From Clavelina lepadiformis (Eukaryota; Chordata; Ascidiacea; Aplousobranchia; Clavelinidae): a stretch of DNA of 64,000 nucleotides. A program made the position numbers and the translations under genes. Location: assembly GCF_947623445.1 (NCBI RefSeq), contig NC_135242.1, forward strand, positions 15,996,001 to 16,060,000, written 5' to 3'. A model generated the notes under the pieces. The model was not told where the DNA came from. It ran no database searches and saw only the letters and a program-made list of their open reading frames with translations. The first letter of the stretch is position 1. Each line of letters opens with the position of its first letter. Shown one piece after another: positions 60,613 through 64,000 of the stretch.

Positions 60613-63168
60613 TTACAGTTTTGTTGCTTCTTCTTCAATTTTCATTGGAAAATGCTCATTTCGACGTACATTTTGTGGAGTTTCGTAATTAGTAGAAAAT
60701 CGTTCTTCATCTTCCATTCTCACGTAATACAAAGGATATTCAGTCTTGTTATGTTCTATTGCTGAACGGTCAAGTTCAGTTAGATGTTCATTACGTTGTG
60801 CGAATGACATAAAAGCCAGAGTAGTAGGCGATATTTCAGACTCAGTCTTCAATTTCGGTCTAGTGTAACCGGTTACATCATAGGTCGGAACCTGGTCTCG
60901 TCCTTCAGGGAGATGTTGAGATCGATATGGAGTTTCGTGTGAGTTTTTGTCTCCTGTGTAGCAGCAGGAACAGCAGAAAAATTTTCGGAGGCAAGAAGTT
61001 TTATCTAAAAGCATAGTAAATACCTTAGGCTAATATTGTGTAAAAATCCATTGCATTACTGAACGCTCAGAAAAAACATAAATTCGTGACAAGCTATAAT
61101 CTAATTACACAAGTCAAGCAATTTTTCACGCTTATACGTGAGCGATAAAAAGCAAAGTATAGTTAATGGTAGTTCTGAGCGTTTTTCATGACTGACTGAA
61201 GCCATGTGGTCATATGGTATCCAATGGTATTTATGTCCAGCTCGCAGAATCATTGTTAAACATTTCGCATTTTTTCGAATGGGCAAAAAAACTGGACGTA
61301 ATTTTATGGAACATATACAAACACGGTAATACCAAATCAATTTTGTACAGCCTTGCACTAGTAAATCAAAGAGCAAAACCTGTAAGTAGGCTAATATAAG
61401 CTGGTTGTAATATTTGTCGAATTTTCGCGCCTTTTATTTTTGTTCAAACACGAGCTCAAGCAGGGCTTTAGACTTTTCGATGGCTGTCCCTGGCCATGTA
61501 ATAATGACATCCTTTTTATCTTGTTGTGCTACATCAGTCATCAGCAGGCAACAAGGCAAATAATACATGCGCACAACAAATTTCTTTATGCAATTTTGGT
61601 ACTTACTGTTATCAGTGCCAGTCTTGGAATGTCCACAACCCATCTTATCTGTAACAAGCGTCGTCACTTCGTTTGCTCTTCTACATTTGAAAGTTTTTTA
61701 CAGTCCGTTTCGTTCTTATGTCTTTAAAAATCCTCCCTTACAACGTTTGGTATTTGCACAAAGATGTACCTTAAATATCATTTACTTCCATACATTAAAC
61801 TTCATCTAAAGAAGTAATCAAAAATACGACGCCTGTGATGGATGAAAACTGTATTTTAATGGAATTTTATTTGCGCAGATTTCAAAACCGAGTTATTTAT
61901 GTTCCTTACTCCGACTGATTCTGTAGGTAGCCTATTTACTGAGCACGTACTGTAGTTAATCAACCTCACAATACTTCCAAGCGTGTGCTGTATTTATAAC
62001 GGGCTTAAGTTACAAAAAAGTGGTGAGCGGTTTGTACGAGCGCAATCAAGCGTAAAAGTATGTTGAAAATATTGTTAAAAAATGCCTTGAGAATAGCTTA
62101 CCTTACCATTAAACCTCTACCACAAAAATTTGCTGGTTAAACAACTCCTTGCTCTTGCCAACCAACGGGTTAAACAAGTAGATTTAATATCTTAAATACG
62201 GGACGTTCGCAAAATCTAAGCCTTCAATTGACATGTGACCTTATCTATCACACCATAGATCACTAGTAATAAATGTTGTGCTGTCTCCAATCTGAAGTAA
62301 AGAGATACTTAATACTAATCATTTCGTATCTACTGTAAAAGCCGACCAACATAACCAACATTCAGTAACGTCGCTAAGTTTCAATAACATTTAGTTATGA
62401 ACGGACACTGATTCACTAACGCTCTAGCGTATACAGGTATTAGCAGCATTGGTAAATTATACTTAGCTCAACTAAATAACTATTTATTCTGGCTTAACTT
62501 AACTATACTTGGCGTAAATTGTAGAAGCGCCTAATTCTTTTTCGATTCCGCCGATCTTGATAAACGTGAACAGAAGTAGCAGTTAAAGGTATGTTAACTC
62601 TAAGGATTGATAGTAGAGTGCTGTGGTACCAGCAGACGTGTTTACATAAACCACATGGTTATTTAAGCTCTAAATATAACTCAAGAAGTAACCTACCTTG
62701 GAAAATGGCTTTACATTACAACTTCCACACTTAAAAGACGCCTTTTCTTGTACAACGTTTGATTGAAGTAACCTTTGCAACTTCAAATCAATATGAAGCC
62801 ATTTTTGGTGAAACTTTAATTTTTATCTATCCTACTTTTACCATTTTCACCATTCTTTCCTTTTTTCCATTTTATTTAAGCGCCATGTTTGTGTAGATTT
62901 TTTATATGGATCAAATTTTATTATTATTTGAAGTTAAATTGAAATGTTGGAAAAAAAACAAACATAGTTTACCTTGAACAAACGTGCGCAACTCCACGTT
63001 TAATAAAGCACTGTGTCGCTGTTTGAACAGTAGCAAAAATAAACACGACAGACTTGTTGGGACAAGCGTCATGAGAGTGGAATTTTCTATTTCACAATAC
63101 AGTAGTAATGTTTTAACAGCGCCAACTTGTGTTAAAATAATAGCCCACTGTATAAAAAATTCCAGCAT
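60613..63168 (-). CDS. Two-pass membrane protein, related tail (cluster gene C)
   Basis: The last exon, 60613-61004, is an open frame behind the acceptor GCTTTTAG and needs a phase-1 partner. The best upstream match is 62973-63168. It starts MLEFFIQWAIILTQ, has two hydrophobic stretches and a conserved-looking LVPTSL in the second, and ends in phase 1 at CAAG/GTAAAC. Joined, they give 588 nt (195 aa), similar to gene B. The tail begins with a cysteine cluster (KFFCCSCCYTG), likely palmitoylated. It then has RDQVPTYDVTGYTRPK, a tyrosine motif but no true PPxY. Similarity to the partial gene at the window's right edge is clear: RDQVP-, RPK, NE--T-LDR, RME-. The 1.97-kb intron contains another small candidate gene. 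The pairing of the two exons is inferred from phase and layout only. Confidence 0.5.
61434..61643 (-). CDS. Possible 43-aa myristoylated protein inside gene C intron
   Basis: Two exons, 61607-61643 and 61434-61528, total 132 nt. The reading starts MGCGHSKTGTDN, splices at A/GTAAGT in phase 1 to an exon after GATGTAG, and ends ELVFEQK then TAA. MGCG-S/TK is a typical N-myristoylation plus palmitoylation start, which would place the product on the inner face of membranes. The donor is near-consensus; the acceptor lacks a strong pyrimidine tract. I do not recognise the rest (ITWPGTAIEKSKALLELV). It could instead be a chance frame or an alternative exon of a larger transcript. Confidence 0.35.
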   Translation of the reverse strand: MGCGHSKTGTDNSKYQNCIKKFVVRMYYLPCCLLMTDVAQQDKKDVIITWPGTAIEKSKALLELVFEQK

Positions 63169-63763
63169 GATTGTCGAAATGTATGATGGTGACTGGTCCA
63201 CAAGAAAACTTTAAAGACTTTTTCTCACTTGCCCTGCGTAAGTGAGGTTTTAAAATTTATACTTGTACACTTGTACTTTTACAGCTCTACCAAAGGTCAT
63301 TCTTGTGTGAAAGATCACTGAGCAATGAGCGTAGTCTTTTGATCCTTCTACTTTTGACAGCGTCACAGAAGGTAGTGCTTGTTTTTGAATAAACGAGCCA
63401 AACTTGCTAATACAGGGTCTGCTTTTTTAAGCACAGGTTATATTCTTGTTTACGTATGGAAGCAAACAGAATAGATGGCTTGTAATAGCTGATCTATGAC
63501 AAACAAGGGCAAAGCAAACCAAACTTTAAATTTGTTTATTAGGCTGCGGAAAGTCGTCACAGTATTTGTTGTACAACGTTGTATGTTAAAATATTTGAAT
63601 TTATGTAACATGTAAATAAAACGAACAGTAAAGACGAGATCCATTCAACGCCGACGTTAGTAAAACTGGGCGGTTATTTCTATACAGCCCTATGCACGGT
63701 ATATTTTTGATTTACACTTATTTTTGCAAATATTTATTACTACATAATGAATACACTTCGCCT
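63169..63763. other. Spacer between cluster genes C and D
   Basis: About 600 bp with no frame that looks coding; presumably the promoter of gene C and the 3' end of gene D. Confidence 0.4.
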
Positions 63764-64000
63764 TCATGTTGATTCATAGTTGGCTGGCAAATCTATCATC
63801 CACTTCCATTCTTGTAAAAGGAATTTCACCCTGGTTTGGTTCAATTGCCGATCGAGGTCAGTTGGATATTCGTTCTGTTGTACATTAGACATAATTGCCA
63901 TCACAGTTGACGATTCCATTCTTATTTTGGGTCTGCTGTGCACCGCTGCGTCATCGGCTGGAACTTGGTCTCGCGCTTCAGCAAGAGAGTTGTTTCTATA
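63764..64000 (-). pseudogene. Partial cluster gene D, paralogue of C, apparently frameshifted
   Basis: From the right edge inward the minus strand reads EARDQVPADDAAVHSRPKIR, then MESSTVMAIMSNVQQNEYPT, then DLDR, matching the tail of gene C position by position. After LDR the similarity (SAIEPN, PFTRMEVDDRF) continues in another frame, as if four bases present in gene C (around TTCAGCAAT) are missing here. In the unshifted frame the protein ends at 63764 after an unrelated 20-residue tail; in the matching frame the stop is at 63774. The gene is cut by the window end, so whether the rest is intact is unknown. It may be a functional gene with a different C-terminus or a decaying copy. Confidence 0.55.

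Noticed and set aside
61101..61376. 91-aa minus-strand frame in the gene C intron
   Set aside because: It has an acceptor-like TTACAG upstream but no downstream donor in phase with the last exon and no membrane topology like the paralogues.

Overview
This is a eukaryotic, AT-rich window with spliced genes. Introns are mostly a few hundred bases and intergenic DNA is full of short DNA transposons. The gene families (SLC51A-type organic solute transporter alpha, peroxisomal D-amino-acid oxidase, CHD1, an adhesion GPCR) and the compact structure point to an invertebrate animal. An ascidian tunicate is my best guess, but it is inferred from style and not proven. Gene models were built by hand by joining splice sites so that reading phase is preserved. 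All complete models have total lengths divisible by three and end at an in-frame stop.

Layout. 1-2.4 kb: no gene, transposon remnants. 2.38-8.08 kb (+): nine-exon organic solute transporter subunit alpha (361 aa), with a TA-flanked element in intron 7 and a hAT-type MITE in intron 8. 10.43-14.02 kb (-): five-exon D-aspartate/D-amino-acid oxidase (376 aa) ending in the peroxisomal signal AKL, with a local duplication in intron 1. 14-26 kb: no convincing gene; two 424-bp hAT-type MITEs in opposite orientation, a 919-bp hAT element carrying a decayed transposase end, and other elements.

26.5-48.8 kb (+): the chromatin remodeller CHD1, 36 coding exons, 1917 aa, with tandem chromodomains, SNF2 ATPase, SANT/SLIDE region, DUF4208 and a proline/arginine-rich tail. 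An in-frame 457-bp ORF in the last intron has a phase-compatible acceptor and may be an alternative terminal exon. The 6.3-kb intron 12 of CHD1 contains a complete gene on the opposite strand: a seven-exon, 869-aa adhesion GPCR with signal peptide, C-type lectin-like domain, threonine-rich stalk, GAIN/GPS region and 7TM domain.

50.3-51.9 kb: a DNA element carrying a broken, internally deleted ORF. 53-64 kb (-): a tandem cluster of small two-exon genes for two-pass membrane proteins. Two have PPxY-type motifs in their tails; two others share a related tail, and the last runs off the window and looks frameshifted. A possible 43-aa MGCG-start protein lies inside one of their introns. The two-TM cluster and the lectin-GPCR nested in CHD1 are the parts I would follow up first.
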